This document shows, one piece after another, positions 1 through 8,778 of a stretch of DNA of 64,000 nt (position 1 is the stretch's first letter; every line of letters begins with the position of its first letter). A program made the position numbers and the translations under genes. This stretch comes from Hyphomicrobiales bacterium (GTDB lineage: Bacteria; Pseudomonadota; Alphaproteobacteria; Rhizobiales; Beijerinckiaceae), in the NCBI GenBank assembly GCA_930633495.1, contig CAKNFJ010000001.1:4921001-4985000 (forward strand), in the 5' to 3' direction. The notes under the pieces were generated by a model that made no database searches, was not told the origin of the DNA, and saw only the letters and a program-made list of their open reading frames with translations.

Positions 1-47
1 CGGGTATTGCTGCACGCACGTCACCATTTGATGAGACGTGAGTTCCC

Positions 48-182
48 ATGCAGACCGCGCTCGCCCTGCCACGATCAGGCCTCTGCTCCGAGGGGGCCAT
101 CGCGCAGCCGGCGCATCGTCGCTGCATCGTCCGGCGTGACAGCTCGATCCTCGAGCGCCTCGCAGCTCAGAGGCCCGCATGA
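48..182 (+). CDS. possible 44-residue ORF overlapping moeA
   Basis: A short frame opens with ATG at 48 and its TGA overlaps the moeA start codon in an ATGA junction (ATG 179-181, TGA 180-182), the arrangement expected of translational coupling. The product is 44 residues, rich in Arg and Ala, with no membrane segment and no family I recognise. No clear ribosome binding site precedes it, so it may be a chance frame or the tail of a longer gene that begins outside the window with another start. Confidence 0.25.
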   Translation: MQTALALPRSGLCSEGAIAQPAHRRCIVRRDSSILERLAAQRPA

Positions 183-1441
183 CCATCCCGCTCAACCCGC
201 AGCCCGCCATGCCCGGCCCGGCCTTTCAGGGCCTGCCCCTCGATACGGCCTGCGCTCAGGCCGCGGCCTTTGCGAACGTCATTCGGGAAACCGAGAGCGT
301 CGCCCTGGCCCAGGCTGTCGGTCGCTGCCTTGCGCAGGATGTCGTCGCCCGACGCGCCTGTCCCGACCGCGATCTCTCGGCCATGGATGGCTACGCCGTC
401 GCGACCGCCTGCAATCTCGGTGCCGGCACGCACCTCAAGATCGAGGGCCGGATCGCGGCGGGCGACGTCGCGGAAAGCCTCGCGGATGGCACGGCGGCCC
501 GCATCTTCACCGGAGCTGCGATCCCGGCCGGAGCCGGAGCCGTCGTCATGCAGGAACATGCCAAGCGGGACGGCGCCTTCGTCATCCTGGAGCGTCCGGT
601 CGCGATGGGCGAGAACATCCGTCGCCGTGCCGAGGATGTCGCTCCGGGTGACCTGCTCCTGCGAGAAGGGCAGCGCCTCAACGCGCGCGGCGTCGCGATC
701 GTCGCGGCCCAGGGCATCGACCGGCTCGTGGTGCGCCGGCCCGTCCGTGTCGCGATCCTCTCGACGGGAAATGAGCTTTGCCATGCCCAGGGAGACTGCG
801 TCCCGGCGACCGGCGCCCTCGACTCGAACCGACCCATGCTGCTGGCGCTGGCGGCCGCACAGGGCCTCACCGCGGCCGACGCAGGCTGCGTGCCCGACGA
901 TCCCTCAGCCTTGGCCGATCACCTGCGGCGCCTCGCCGAGCGCTGCGACCTCATCGTGACGACCGGGGGGGCCTCGGTCGGCGAGGAGGACCATTCCGCC
1001 ACGGCCCTTAGGCTCGCAGGCGGCACCGGCGCCACCCTGAAAATGGCGCTCAAGCCGGGCAAGCCCGCGATCGTCGGGCGGATCGGCGCCGCGACCTATC
1101 TCGGCCTGCCCGGCAATCCGCTGGCGGCGCTGGTGTCCTGGTCGCTGCTCGGAAATGCGGTCTTCGCCCGGCTGGAGGGGCGCGCGGTCACAAGGCAGCC
1201 GGGCTGTCCCATGCCGATCCGGCTCGCGCTCCGGCGCAAACCGGGAAGGACAGAGTTCATTCCGGCCCGCATCCACGGCGGCCCGGGCGGCCTGGAACTC
1301 GAATTGCTGGCCGGAAACTCGGCCCGCCTGCGTCCGCTGCTGGACGCCGATGGCTTCGTTGAACTGCCGGAGACGCTGACCGAAGCCCAGCCGGGACACC
1401 GCCTCGCCTTTCATCCCTTCGAGCGGCAGTTTGCCGTCTAG
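179..1441 (+). CDS. moeA: molybdopterin molybdenumtransferase MoeA
   Basis: MoeA inserts molybdate into adenylylated molybdopterin in the last step of molybdenum cofactor synthesis, in the cytoplasm. The 420-residue protein has the usual length. Visible hallmarks are the N-terminal block DRDLSAMDGYA (63-73), STGNEL (195-200), the DSNRPM element (215-220), TTGGASVG (261-268) and PGNP near 310, followed by the C-terminal domain IV. It faces the nar operon, whose nitrate reductase needs the cofactor; the two units converge. The start is supported by the ATGA overlap with a short upstream frame. Confidence 0.95.
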   Translation: MTIPLNPQPAMPGPAFQGLPLDTACAQAAAFANVIRETESVALAQAVGRCLAQDVVARRACPDRDLSAMDGYAVATACNLGAGTHLKIEGRIAAGDVAESLADGTAARIFTGAAIPAGAGAVVMQEHAKRDGAFVILERPVAMGENIRRRAEDVAPGDLLLREGQRLNARGVAIVAAQGIDRLVVRRPVRVAILSTGNELCHAQGDCVPATGALDSNRPMLLALAAAQGLTAADAGCVPDDPSALADHLRRLAERCDLIVTTGGASVGEEDHSATALRLAGGTGATLKMALKPGKPAIVGRIGAATYLGLPGNPLAALVSWSLLGNAVFARLEGRAVTRQPGCPMPIRLALRRKPGRTEFIPARIHGGPGGLELELLAGNSARLRPLLDADGFVELPETLTEAQPGHRLAFHPFERQFAV

Positions 1442-1449
1442 GCTCAGGA

Positions 1450-1474
1450 CCGAAAAGTGGAATCCACTTTTCGG
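1450..1474. repeat. palindromic extragenic repeat between convergent genes
   Basis: A perfect 11-bp inverted repeat with arm CCGAAAAGTGG and a 3-nt loop (AAT) lies nine bases after the moeA stop, between convergent moeA and the DUF2478 gene. Palindromes of the AAAAGTGG...CCACTTTT type are common extragenic elements in Hyphomicrobiales genomes. It could also act as a bidirectional transcription terminator. Confidence 0.6.
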
Positions 1475-1547
1475 AGAAATCCAATGCCAGGACAACGAGA
1501 TGGATCGCCATTCCGCGTCCGGAAAGACGCGCGGCGATCGAGCGGCG

Positions 1548-2087
1548 TCAGGCGCGGGCCGCCTGGGCACTCCGGGCGCACCAGCCCTCGATCTGTTCCG
1601 GATCCGCCGCCAGCATGGTTGTGTCTTCTCCGGCAAAGGCCCGCCAACGTGGTAGCAGAAGCTTGCTGACGGCGATGACGATCGGAATTCCGGCGACCAC
1701 CGCCGCGCCGATCTCGTCGCGCAGGCCTTGGCCCTCGCATTCCCGCTGACCGAACCGATTGACGAACAGCACATGCGGTCGCGCCGCGACCGCCTCGCGC
1801 AGCCAGCTCGCCGCAACGGCAAGCCCGGACGGATCGAGCCGGCAACCGCGGGCCGCCGCGCCACGGTTCTCGAAGATCTGGATCTCCCGCCCTGTCCCGA
1901 TATCGTCGAGAAACAGGGCAGCGCAGGTCGAGGCGCAACCGGCCTTTCCGTGCTGCAGGAGCCCGCGCGGGGTGAGTCCGGCGACCTGCAGCCTCTGCAC
2001 GGCCTGCGCAAGCGCGGTGTCGGGCGTCTGATCGCGCTCATAGGCCACGACGCCAATTCGTCCCTCGTCCGTCCCGGTTTCCATCAT
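1548..2087 (-). CDS. DUF2478 family protein
   Basis: This 179-residue cytoplasmic protein resembles the DUF2478 family, which is repeatedly found beside molybdenum transport, molybdenum cofactor and nitrate reductase genes. It has an N-terminal beta strand (GVVAYERDQ), a segment LQHGKAGCASTCAALFLDDI and a Walker-B-like stretch HVLFVNRFGQRE. No classic P-loop is visible and its reaction is unknown. It is the last gene of the nar operon; its ATG overlaps the moaA stop by one base (TGATG), which suggests coupled translation and a role linked to the cofactor. A second Met directly follows the first. Confidence 0.7.
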   Translation of the reverse strand: MMETGTDEGRIGVVAYERDQTPDTALAQAVQRLQVAGLTPRGLLQHGKAGCASTCAALFLDDIGTGREIQIFENRGAAARGCRLDPSGLAVAASWLREAVAARPHVLFVNRFGQRECEGQGLRDEIGAAVVAGIPIVIAVSKLLLPRWRAFAGEDTTMLAADPEQIEGWCARSAQAARA

Positions 2088-3109
2088 CAGCCTCCCGTCA
2101 TGCTCATGTGCCGCGACACGACCGGCCGATTACCGCGGTCGATCACGAAGTCATGTCCCTTCGGCTTGTCGGCGATGCCTTCGCCGATGGCGGCATGCAG
2201 CAGGTCGTTGCCTTCCGAACCTCGAAGGGCCTGGCTCAGGTCCCGGCCCTCCTCGTGCCCGAGGCAGGTGTAGAACATGCCGGTGCAGGTCACGCGAACG
2301 CGGTTGCAGCTCTCGCAGAAGGAATGCGACATCGGGGTGATAAAGCCGAGCCTGCCACCGGTCTCGGCGACGCGGACATAACGCGCCGGCCCGCCCGAAC
2401 GATAGGGCAGGGGGTGCAGGGTGAAGCGCTGCGCCAGGCGAGCCCTGACGTCGGACATAGGCAGATACTGGTCGCTCCGATAGGCTCCGACATCGCCGAG
2501 AGGCATCACCTCGATCAGGGTCAGGTCCATCCCGCGTCTATGCGCGAACCGGACGAGATTCTCGATCTCGTCCTCGTTGACGCCCTTCAGCGCCACCGCA
2601 TTCAGCTTCACCGCGAGCCCGGCCGCCTGCGCTGCGTCGAGGCCGTTCAGCACCTTGCCGAGGTCGCCCCAGCGGGTGATGGCGCGGTAGCGCTCCGGAT
2701 CGAGCGTATCGAGCGAGACATTGACGCGCCTGACGCCACAATCGGCCAGCGCGACGGCATGGCGGGCGAGCAGGGTGCCGTTGGTGGTCAGCGTCAACTC
2801 GTCGAGCGCGCCGCTGGCAAGATGCCGCGACAGTGCGCGCAGCAGCGAGATCACATCGCGCCGGACCAGAGGCTCGCCGCCGGTGAGGCGGATTTTGCGA
2901 ACACCGCGCTCGACGAAGGTCGAGCAGAGCCGGTCGAGCTCCTCGAGCGAGAGCAAGTCGCGCTTCGGCAGGAAGGACATCTGCTCGGACATGCAGTAGA
3001 CGCAGCGCAGATCGCAGCGATCGGTCACCGAGACCCGCAGATAGGTGACGCGCCGCCGATAGGCATCGATCAGTGGGGAGTCGTAGGCGGCAGGACGGAA
3101 ACAGCTCAT
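2087..3109 (-). CDS. moaA: GTP 3',8-cyclase MoaA
   Basis: MoaA is the radical SAM enzyme that, with MoaC, converts GTP to cyclic pyranopterin monophosphate, the first step of molybdenum cofactor synthesis. The 340-residue protein shows the radical SAM motif CDLRCVYC near residue 25, the second cluster [11 protein letters not shown]...C near 265-285, and the C-terminal Gly-Gly needed for activity. The start at 3109 is chosen because its ATG overlaps the carbonic anhydrase TGA (ATGA) and because the longer frame upstream lies inside that gene. Its presence in the nar operon lets cofactor supply follow nitrate reductase synthesis. Confidence 0.96.
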   Translation of the reverse strand: MSCFRPAAYDSPLIDAYRRRVTYLRVSVTDRCDLRCVYCMSEQMSFLPKRDLLSLEELDRLCSTFVERGVRKIRLTGGEPLVRRDVISLLRALSRHLASGALDELTLTTNGTLLARHAVALADCGVRRVNVSLDTLDPERYRAITRWGDLGKVLNGLDAAQAAGLAVKLNAVALKGVNEDEIENLVRFAHRRGMDLTLIEVMPLGDVGAYRSDQYLPMSDVRARLAQRFTLHPLPYRSGGPARYVRVAETGGRLGFITPMSHSFCESCNRVRVTCTGMFYTCLGHEEGRDLSQALRGSEGNDLLHAAIGEGIADKPKGHDFVIDRGNRPVVSRHMSMTGG

Positions 3110-3873
3110 TCGGCAGCCTCGTGCGGTTCCCCTTCGCCGGCTTCCGCCGGACAAGCGCAACCCCTGCCGGAATGGCCACCGAGCAGGCGGATCGCGCTGG
3201 CATGGATGTGACCTGACCAGTCGTCGATGGGGGTGGGATCGACCATGACCGGTCCGATCTCCGCCTCTTCCGGGCCACTGCGGGTGACGCCGAGATCGCG
3301 CACCAACCCGTCTTTCAAGCCATAGATCCAGCCATGGATCCGCAGCGGGCGGTTTCCGGCCCAGGCGGCCCTGACGATCGGGGTACGCGCGACCCGCGAC
3401 ACCTGCGCCTCGACATTCAGCTCGCAGAGCAGATTGAGACGCGCCTCCTCGCTGGCGCTGGGATCGAAGCGCTCGCGCTGGCGTTCGTAGACGTCGACGA
3501 CGGGGGCAAGCCAATGGTCGACCAGCGCACCGGCCTGGCGCTCGAGCGCCCGGCGCACGCCGCCGCAGCCATAATGGCCGCAGATAATGATATCCTCGAC
3601 CCTGAGCGCCTCGACTGCGAACTCGATTACCGAAAGCAGGTTGAGATCGCCAGTGTGCATGACGTTCGCGATATTGCGATGGACGAAGAGCTCGCCCGGG
3701 TCGAGCCCGACGATCTCATTGGCCGGCACGCGCGAATCCGAGCAGCCGATCCAGAGGAACCGCGGCTCCTGCAGGGCAGAGAGGCGGCGGAAATAGCCGG
3801 GCTCCTGGCGCGTCTTGGCAATCGCCCAGTCGACATTGCGGTCGAACAGCGCCTGGATCGAAACCTCAGCCAT
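3106..3873 (-). CDS. beta-class carbonic anhydrase
   Basis: This enzyme interconverts CO2 and bicarbonate with zinc. The 255-residue protein carries the beta-class signatures CSDSRV (zinc ligand C44 with D46-R48) and HYGCGG (zinc ligands H100 and C103), and has no signal peptide. It overlaps the upstream hemerythrin gene by 8 nt and moaA by 4 nt, so it is a true member of the nar operon. That placement is unusual; CO2 or bicarbonate balance during anaerobic respiration is one possible reason, but this is inference. Confidence 0.93.
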   Translation of the reverse strand: MAEVSIQALFDRNVDWAIAKTRQEPGYFRRLSALQEPRFLWIGCSDSRVPANEIVGLDPGELFVHRNIANVMHTGDLNLLSVIEFAVEALRVEDIIICGHYGCGGVRRALERQAGALVDHWLAPVVDVYERQRERFDPSASEEARLNLLCELNVEAQVSRVARTPIVRAAWAGNRPLRIHGWIYGLKDGLVRDLGVTRSGPEEAEIGPVMVDPTPIDDWSGHIHASAIRLLGGHSGRGCACPAEAGEGEPHEAAE

Positions 3874-4435
3874 GGCTGCGCCCGCCGAGCACGATGCCGC
3901 GCCGGGCCGCCATGCGCCGGGCCAGCCCGTCGCGGTCTCTCGTCGTCAGCAGCAGCTCCGCCAGCGGAATCAGCACCGCGTTCTCCACCGTGAGATGGCG
4001 GCGCTGGCTGCGCGAGAAGCTGGCGAGGGCGGTGCGGAAACCGGCCTCGTCCCACTCCGCCGTTCCCCGCGCCCGCAGCCCGCCCGCGATGATCCCGGCG
4101 AGCCGGTCGTCCTCGGCATGTTCCCGAGAGAGCAGTCCGAGCAGCCGCTCCGCGCCGTCGCGCGGCTTGGCGCGCCGGCGGATCAGCGGAAACAGATCCT
4201 CCTCCTCGTCGATGACGTGCAGCGGCAGCTCATGCTCGATGCAGTGCAGGATGGCGTCGGCGGGGATGGTCGCGGAGCCGGGCGCTTCGGCGATGCCGTC
4301 GAGCAGCCGGCACAGATCGCGCAGGCGATGGTGCTCGGCGACGATGAACTCGAGCGGGCGCGCCAGCAGATCGCTGCGGACCGGTGCCAGTGCGTCGGTC
4401 TCGGCGGAAAGCTCAGTGACCGTGGCCGCAGGCAT
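3866..4435 (-). CDS. hemerythrin HHE-domain protein
   Basis: The 189-residue protein is a four-helix hemerythrin-like (HHE) domain that should bind a di-iron centre through spaced His and Glu residues: H35-H36, the block H64-X3-H68-X4-H73 with E77-E79, H106 and a His near 150. Such proteins sense or scavenge O2 or NO, or protect iron enzymes. The ATG at 4435 is preferred over an in-frame TTG at 4465 because GAGGGAA lies 8 nt before it. It overlaps the preceding small gene and the carbonic anhydrase gene, and is likely co-expressed with nitrate reductase, where NO and O2 exposure are relevant. Confidence 0.85.
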   Translation of the reverse strand: MPAATVTELSAETDALAPVRSDLLARPLEFIVAEHHRLRDLCRLLDGIAEAPGSATIPADAILHCIEHELPLHVIDEEEDLFPLIRRRAKPRDGAERLLGLLSREHAEDDRLAGIIAGGLRARGTAEWDEAGFRTALASFSRSQRRHLTVENAVLIPLAELLLTTRDRDGLARRMAARRGIVLGGRSHG

Positions 4436-4724
4436 GAACCGCTTCCCTCGGCGGACGAAGGGCAAAGTGCAGGATGTTGCGCAGGCAGGCCTGGCCGGGA
4501 TCGGTGGTCCGGCCCATGACGCCGATCAGGGAGACCCAATCCTCGTCGGAAGCCTGGTTGGAGAAGAGGTTGACGGCGCGGGCGGCGAAGCCACCGGCCG
4601 TGAGCCCTTCGGCCGCGGCAGCCGTCTCGACTTGGGTCAGCAGCACGAGATCGCCCAGCCCCACCAGCGTCTGCATCGCCATGGCTTCGTCGTCGAGGCG
4701 GGAGATGATGTCTCCGAGCAGCAT
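4413..4724 (-). CDS. small unknown protein of the nar operon
   Basis: This 103-residue protein is not recognised. It begins with an acidic helix (LLGDIISRLDDEAMAMQTL), continues with an Ala-rich helical region and ends in a His- and Cys-bearing tail (HACGHGH). There is no signal peptide or membrane segment. It starts 12 nt after ppiC and overlaps the hemerythrin gene, so it is expressed with nitrate reductase; a role in assembly or metal handling is only a guess. Confidence 0.75.
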   Translation of the reverse strand: MLLGDIISRLDDEAMAMQTLVGLGDLVLLTQVETAAAAEGLTAGGFAARAVNLFSNQASDEDWVSLIGVMGRTTDPGQACLRNILHFALRPPREAVHACGHGH

Positions 4725-4736
4725 GGCAAACGCCTT

Positions 4737-5570
4737 TCAGTGGACGTTGAGCTCGCCCGGCGACGGCACGTCGATGCCCTCGATCCGGGCGCTGCCGAGC
4801 AGCCGCGCGATATATTGCGCCTGCGCCCGCTGCAGCACCGCCTCGCCGAGATAAGTCGCGATCCGCTCCCGCACGAGCTCGAACGGCAGCAGACGACCCG
4901 CAATGGCCCTGTCGAGCCGGATGATGTGGAAACCATAGGGCGTCTCCACCGGCTCGCAGCCGATCATGCCCGGCTCCATCGCCGCCAGGGCCTTCTCAAA
5001 CAGCGGCGTCGTCTGGCCGCGGCCGATCTGGCCGAGATTGCCGCCGAGCTCGGCCGAGGGGCAGGCGGAATGCAGGCGCGCCAGCTCGGCGAAGCGGCCA
5101 GGCGCCGCCACCAGTTCGGCAATGGCGGCGCTGGCCTGCTGCCGCGCGCGCTCATAGCTCTCGGCATCGTCCCCCCGCGCCGCGAATAGGATATGCGACG
5201 CCTCGTAGAGATCGGAGCTGCGGAAGCGCCCGGCATTGCGCTCGTAATAGCGCCAGCACTCCTCCCCCGTCGGCTCGGGTACGCTGATGTCCCGCTCGAC
5301 CAGGGCGCGCATCCGTGCCTCGTCCTCGGTCTCGCGCCGGCCTTCCCCATCCGTCATCGGCTCGGCCTCGATCCCGAGCCGGACGACCTCCTGGCTCAGG
5401 GCCTCGCGGATGACCAGCGCCAGGGCCGCGGCCTTCCAGGCGGCGGCAGGCGACGAGGCCGGATGGTTCTGGACCTCGCGCGAGATCATCGCCCGCGAGA
5501 TCACGGCTCCGTTGACCTTGATTGGAGCCTTCGGGGCTGCGGTGACCGGCTGGGCCGAGCAGGACGACAT
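4737..5570 (-). CDS. parvulin-type peptidyl-prolyl isomerase (PpiC/NifM-like)
   Basis: The 277-residue protein ends in a parvulin rotamase domain (about residues 135-240: SHILF, an ELGGNLG element and a GFHIIRL strand) preceded by an N-terminal helical SurA/NifM-like chaperone region. It has no convincing signal peptide, so it probably acts in the cytoplasm, as NifM does. It sits 45 nt behind narI; parvulins in this place are seen in other nar operons and are assumed to help fold or mature the nitrate reductase. The target is inferred. Confidence 0.85.
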   Translation of the reverse strand: MSSCSAQPVTAAPKAPIKVNGAVISRAMISREVQNHPASSPAAAWKAAALALVIREALSQEVVRLGIEAEPMTDGEGRRETEDEARMRALVERDISVPEPTGEECWRYYERNAGRFRSSDLYEASHILFAARGDDAESYERARQQASAAIAELVAAPGRFAELARLHSACPSAELGGNLGQIGRGQTTPLFEKALAAMEPGMIGCEPVETPYGFHIIRLDRAIAGRLLPFELVRERIATYLGEAVLQRAQAQYIARLLGSARIEGIDVPSPGELNVH

Positions 5571-5615
5571 GACGGATATCCCAGGATGGGTTGCGTGCCG
5601 ATGCGGATGCGCCGT

Positions 5616-6356
5616 TCAGCGGCGGGTTGCACGGACCGGGGCGGGAACCGCGCCCTGGCCGGCAAGGGGCCGCTTCTTGGTGCGCACGATCTGGTAGCCC
5701 GTCCGGCCGAGATACCAGACCGGCGCCGACCAGATGTGGACCAGACGGGTGAACGGAAAGACGAGGAAGATCGTCATGCCCAGCAGGAGGTGCGCCTTGA
5801 AGATCGGGTGCACGTCGGCGACATAGGCCGAGGCGCCCGGCTGCAGGGTGAGCGTCCCCTGGGCCCAGTTCATGAACTTGACCATCTCATGCCCGTCCAT
5901 ATGGCCGAGCGATAGCGGAATGGTGACAAGGCCGAGGATGAGCTGGGCATAGAGCATCAGCAGCACCGCGATGTCCGAGAAGGACGAGGTCTTGCGGATC
6001 CGCGGATCGAACAGGCGGCGGTGGAGCAGCAGGGTCAGGCCGAGGAAGCACATCACGCCGGCCAGCCCGCCGACGACGATCGCCAGCCCCTGCTTGAAGC
6101 CGTGCGAGATGCCCAGCGCGTCGAAGATGGCGATCGGGGTCAGAAGCCCGCCGGCATGGCCGAGGAAGATCACGAGCACGCCGACATGGAACAGGACGGA
6201 GCCGGCGACGAGCTGCCTGCGGCGCAGGAGCTGGCTCGAATCCGCCTTCCAGCTGTATTGCTCCCGCTCGAAACGCACCAGCGATCCGAGCAGGAAGACC
6301 GTCAGGGCGAGATAGGGATACCAGCCGAACAGGATATGGTTGAGCGTCGCGTTCAT
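5616..6356 (-). CDS. narI: respiratory nitrate reductase gamma subunit NarI
   Basis: NarI is the membrane cytochrome b that takes electrons from quinol and passes them to NarH. The 246-residue protein has about five membrane helices. Histidines suited to bind the two b hemes are seen in the second helix (FHVGVLVIFLGHAGG) and the last helix pair (HPIFKAHLLLGM...RLVHIW). Length and order match the family. It begins 12 nt after narJ and is followed by ppiC. Confidence 0.96.
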   Translation of the reverse strand: MNATLNHILFGWYPYLALTVFLLGSLVRFEREQYSWKADSSQLLRRRQLVAGSVLFHVGVLVIFLGHAGGLLTPIAIFDALGISHGFKQGLAIVVGGLAGVMCFLGLTLLLHRRLFDPRIRKTSSFSDIAVLLMLYAQLILGLVTIPLSLGHMDGHEMVKFMNWAQGTLTLQPGASAYVADVHPIFKAHLLLGMTIFLVFPFTRLVHIWSAPVWYLGRTGYQIVRTKKRPLAGQGAVPAPVRATRR

Positions 6357-6368
6357 GACGGCAGCTCC

Positions 6369-7100
6369 TCAATCGCGGGGGGACGCATAGGTGAAGCGGG
6401 TCTTGGGCCGCCGCACGGTGGCAACGCCCAGCCCGGGGGCCGGCCGCTTGGCCTGGCGCAGCTTGGCGGCGAGGTTCTCGACGCCGCAATCGGCGCCGGG
6501 GCCGAAGCGAACTTCCTCGTCCTCCCAAGCCGCATCCAGCGCAGCCAGGTCGTTCGGATCCTGCTCCGTCTCGGGCACGATCGCCTCGAACACCTCTGGC
6601 GCGGGCTTCGTCGCCGCGAGCGCGACTAACGCCTCGAACACGACGGCATAGGGCGATTCCCGCTTGCGCAGCCGCTCGCCGAGCACCGTCATGACATGGG
6701 CCGGATCGGCCAGCACCGCCCTCGCCTCCTGCTCCGGCAGCAGCGAGCAGTATTCGAGGAAGAGCGGCACGAAATCCGGCAGTTCCGTGCCCTCGATGAC
6801 GAAGCCGGCAGCCTCGTAGACGCTCTTCAGGTCGACCATGGCCTGGCCGCGGTCGCGGCTTTCGCCATGGACATGCTCGAACAGATGCAGCGACAGGGAG
6901 CGCGTCCGGTCGAAGAGCATCACATAGCGCTCCTGCGCATCGTAGACGTCCGTCTCCTCCAGCATGCGCAGCAGCGGCTCCAGCGACGCCGGATCGACGA
7001 CGCTCTCTTCCGCCAGCACGGAACGAATCTCCGGAATCGCGGCCATCAGATCCCGGCCCGGATAGTTCAGCAGGGCGGAGAAGGCCTTGAGGGTTTTCAT
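6369..7100 (-). CDS. narJ: nitrate reductase assembly chaperone NarJ
   Basis: NarJ (TorD/NarJ chaperone family) binds apo-NarG, aids cofactor insertion and controls membrane docking; it is not part of the final enzyme. The 243-residue cytoplasmic protein starts MKTLKAFSALLNYPGRDL, the typical N-terminus, and contains the conserved YVMLFDRTRSLSLHLFEHVHG region and the PDFVPLFLEYCSLLP helix. An upstream extension of the open frame reaches back into narH and is not used. The 142-nt gap to narH is wider than the other gaps in this operon and holds nothing I recognise. Confidence 0.95.
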   Translation of the reverse strand: MKTLKAFSALLNYPGRDLMAAIPEIRSVLAEESVVDPASLEPLLRMLEETDVYDAQERYVMLFDRTRSLSLHLFEHVHGESRDRGQAMVDLKSVYEAAGFVIEGTELPDFVPLFLEYCSLLPEQEARAVLADPAHVMTVLGERLRKRESPYAVVFEALVALAATKPAPEVFEAIVPETEQDPNDLAALDAAWEDEEVRFGPGADCGVENLAAKLRQAKRPAPGLGVATVRRPKTRFTYASPRD

Positions 7101-7242
7101 CTGATGTCTCCGGGCGGCTCGCTCGCCGAGCACTGCCGTTACGTTACCGGCTTGCGAAAGGCGCGAGATTGAGCTGCGGCAAACGGGATTCGGGCGAAAT
7201 CCGCAGCCCACCGCGGGGGCGGGTTGCGGGAAGCGGATTGTA

Positions 7243-8766
7243 TCAGCCGACTTCCATCGGCGTCTTGGCCGGCTTGGGCGAACCGAACAGGTTGGTGCCG
7301 CTCGTGCCGCCGGCGCAGCCATTGCCGAAGGAGAAGCCGCAGGAGCCGCGCAGATCATAGGCGTCCTCGATCCCCATCTCGCGATGGTTGGTCGGGATGA
7401 CGAAGCGATCCTCGTAATTCGCGATCGCCATGATCCGGTACATCTCCTCGACTTGCGCGGCGGACAGGCCGACGTCCCGTGCCAGCTTTTCGTCGATGAC
7501 GCCGTCGATGGTCTTGGCCCGCATATAGGCCCGCATCGCGAGCATCCGCTCCAGCCCGGTGACGATCGGCTGTTCCTTGCCCGCGGTGAGCAGGTTCGCG
7601 AGGTACTTGACCGGAATGCGCAGGCTCTTGACGTCCGGCATCTCGCCGTCGATCCCGATCTTGCCGGCCGACGCCGCCGAGGTGATCGGCGAGAGCGGCG
7701 GCACGTACCAGACCATCGGCAGCGTCCGGTATTCGGGATGAAGCGGGAAGGCGATTTTCCACTCGATCGCCATCTTGTAGACCGGCGAGCGCCTGGCGGC
7801 TTCCAGCCAGGCTTCGGGCACGCCCTCGCGCCGGGCCGCCTCGATCACCGCCGGGTCGCGCGGGTCGAGGAAGATGCCGAGCTGCTCGTCGTAGAGGTCT
7901 TGCTCGTTCTCGGTCGAGGCGGCAGCCTCGATCCGGTCGGCGTCGTAGAGGATCACGCCGAGATAGCGGATGCGGCCGACGCAAGTCTCGGAACACACCG
8001 TCGGCATACCGGCCTCCAGGCGCGGATAGCAGAGCGTGCATTTCTCCGACTTACCGGAAGACCAGTTGTAGTAGATCTTCTTGTAGGGGCAGGCCGAGAC
8101 GCACATGCGCCAGCCGCGGCACTTATCCTGGTCGATCAGGACGACGCCGTCCTCCTCGCGCTTGTAGATCGCGCCCGAGGGGCAGGCCGAGACGCAGGCC
8201 GGGTTGAGGCAATGCTCGCACAGCCTCGGCAGATACATCATGAAGGTGTTTTCGAACTGGCCGTAGATCTCGTCCTGGACGCCGGCGAAGTTCACGTCGA
8301 GCCTGCGCTTCGAAAACTCGCCGCCGAGGATCTCCTCCCAGTTTGGCCCCCACTCGATCTTCTCCATGCGCTCGCCGGTGATCTTCGAGCGCGGGCGGGC
8401 GGTGGGGAAGGTCTGAAGCTCGGGCGCCTTCTGAAGGTGGCCGTAGTCGAAGTCGAACGGCTCGTAATAGTCGTCGATCTCCGGCAGATCGGGATTGGCG
8501 AAGATCTTGGCGAGAACCCGCCATTTCGAGCCGATCCGCGGCTCGATCCGGCCGTCCTTGCGACGGCGCCAGCCGCCGTTCCACTTGTCCTGGTTCTCCC
8601 ACTGCTTGGGATAGCCGATGCCTGGCTTGGTCTCGACGTTGTTGAACCAGGCGTATTCCATGCCTTCGCGATTGGTCCAGACGTTCTTGCAGGTCACCGA
8701 GCAGGTATGGCAGCCGATGCACTTGTCGAGGTTCAGCACCATCGCGATCTGAGCGCGGACTTTCAT
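7243..8766 (-). CDS. narH: respiratory nitrate reductase beta subunit NarH
   Basis: NarH is the electron-transfer subunit with one [3Fe-4S] and three [4Fe-4S] clusters. The 507-residue protein shows all four Cys groups: C16-X2-C19-X2-C22-X3-C26, CEHCLNPACVSAC, CRGWRMCVSAC (Trp in place of one Cys, the mark of the [3Fe-4S] site) and CTLC...CSETC. It follows narG by 12 nt, and electrons run from NarI through it to NarG on the cytoplasmic side of the membrane. Confidence 0.97.
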   Translation of the reverse strand: MKVRAQIAMVLNLDKCIGCHTCSVTCKNVWTNREGMEYAWFNNVETKPGIGYPKQWENQDKWNGGWRRRKDGRIEPRIGSKWRVLAKIFANPDLPEIDDYYEPFDFDYGHLQKAPELQTFPTARPRSKITGERMEKIEWGPNWEEILGGEFSKRRLDVNFAGVQDEIYGQFENTFMMYLPRLCEHCLNPACVSACPSGAIYKREEDGVVLIDQDKCRGWRMCVSACPYKKIYYNWSSGKSEKCTLCYPRLEAGMPTVCSETCVGRIRYLGVILYDADRIEAAASTENEQDLYDEQLGIFLDPRDPAVIEAARREGVPEAWLEAARRSPVYKMAIEWKIAFPLHPEYRTLPMVWYVPPLSPITSAASAGKIGIDGEMPDVKSLRIPVKYLANLLTAGKEQPIVTGLERMLAMRAYMRAKTIDGVIDEKLARDVGLSAAQVEEMYRIMAIANYEDRFVIPTNHREMGIEDAYDLRGSCGFSFGNGCAGGTSGTNLFGSPKPAKTPMEVG

Positions 8767-8778
8767 GTCGATATCCTC

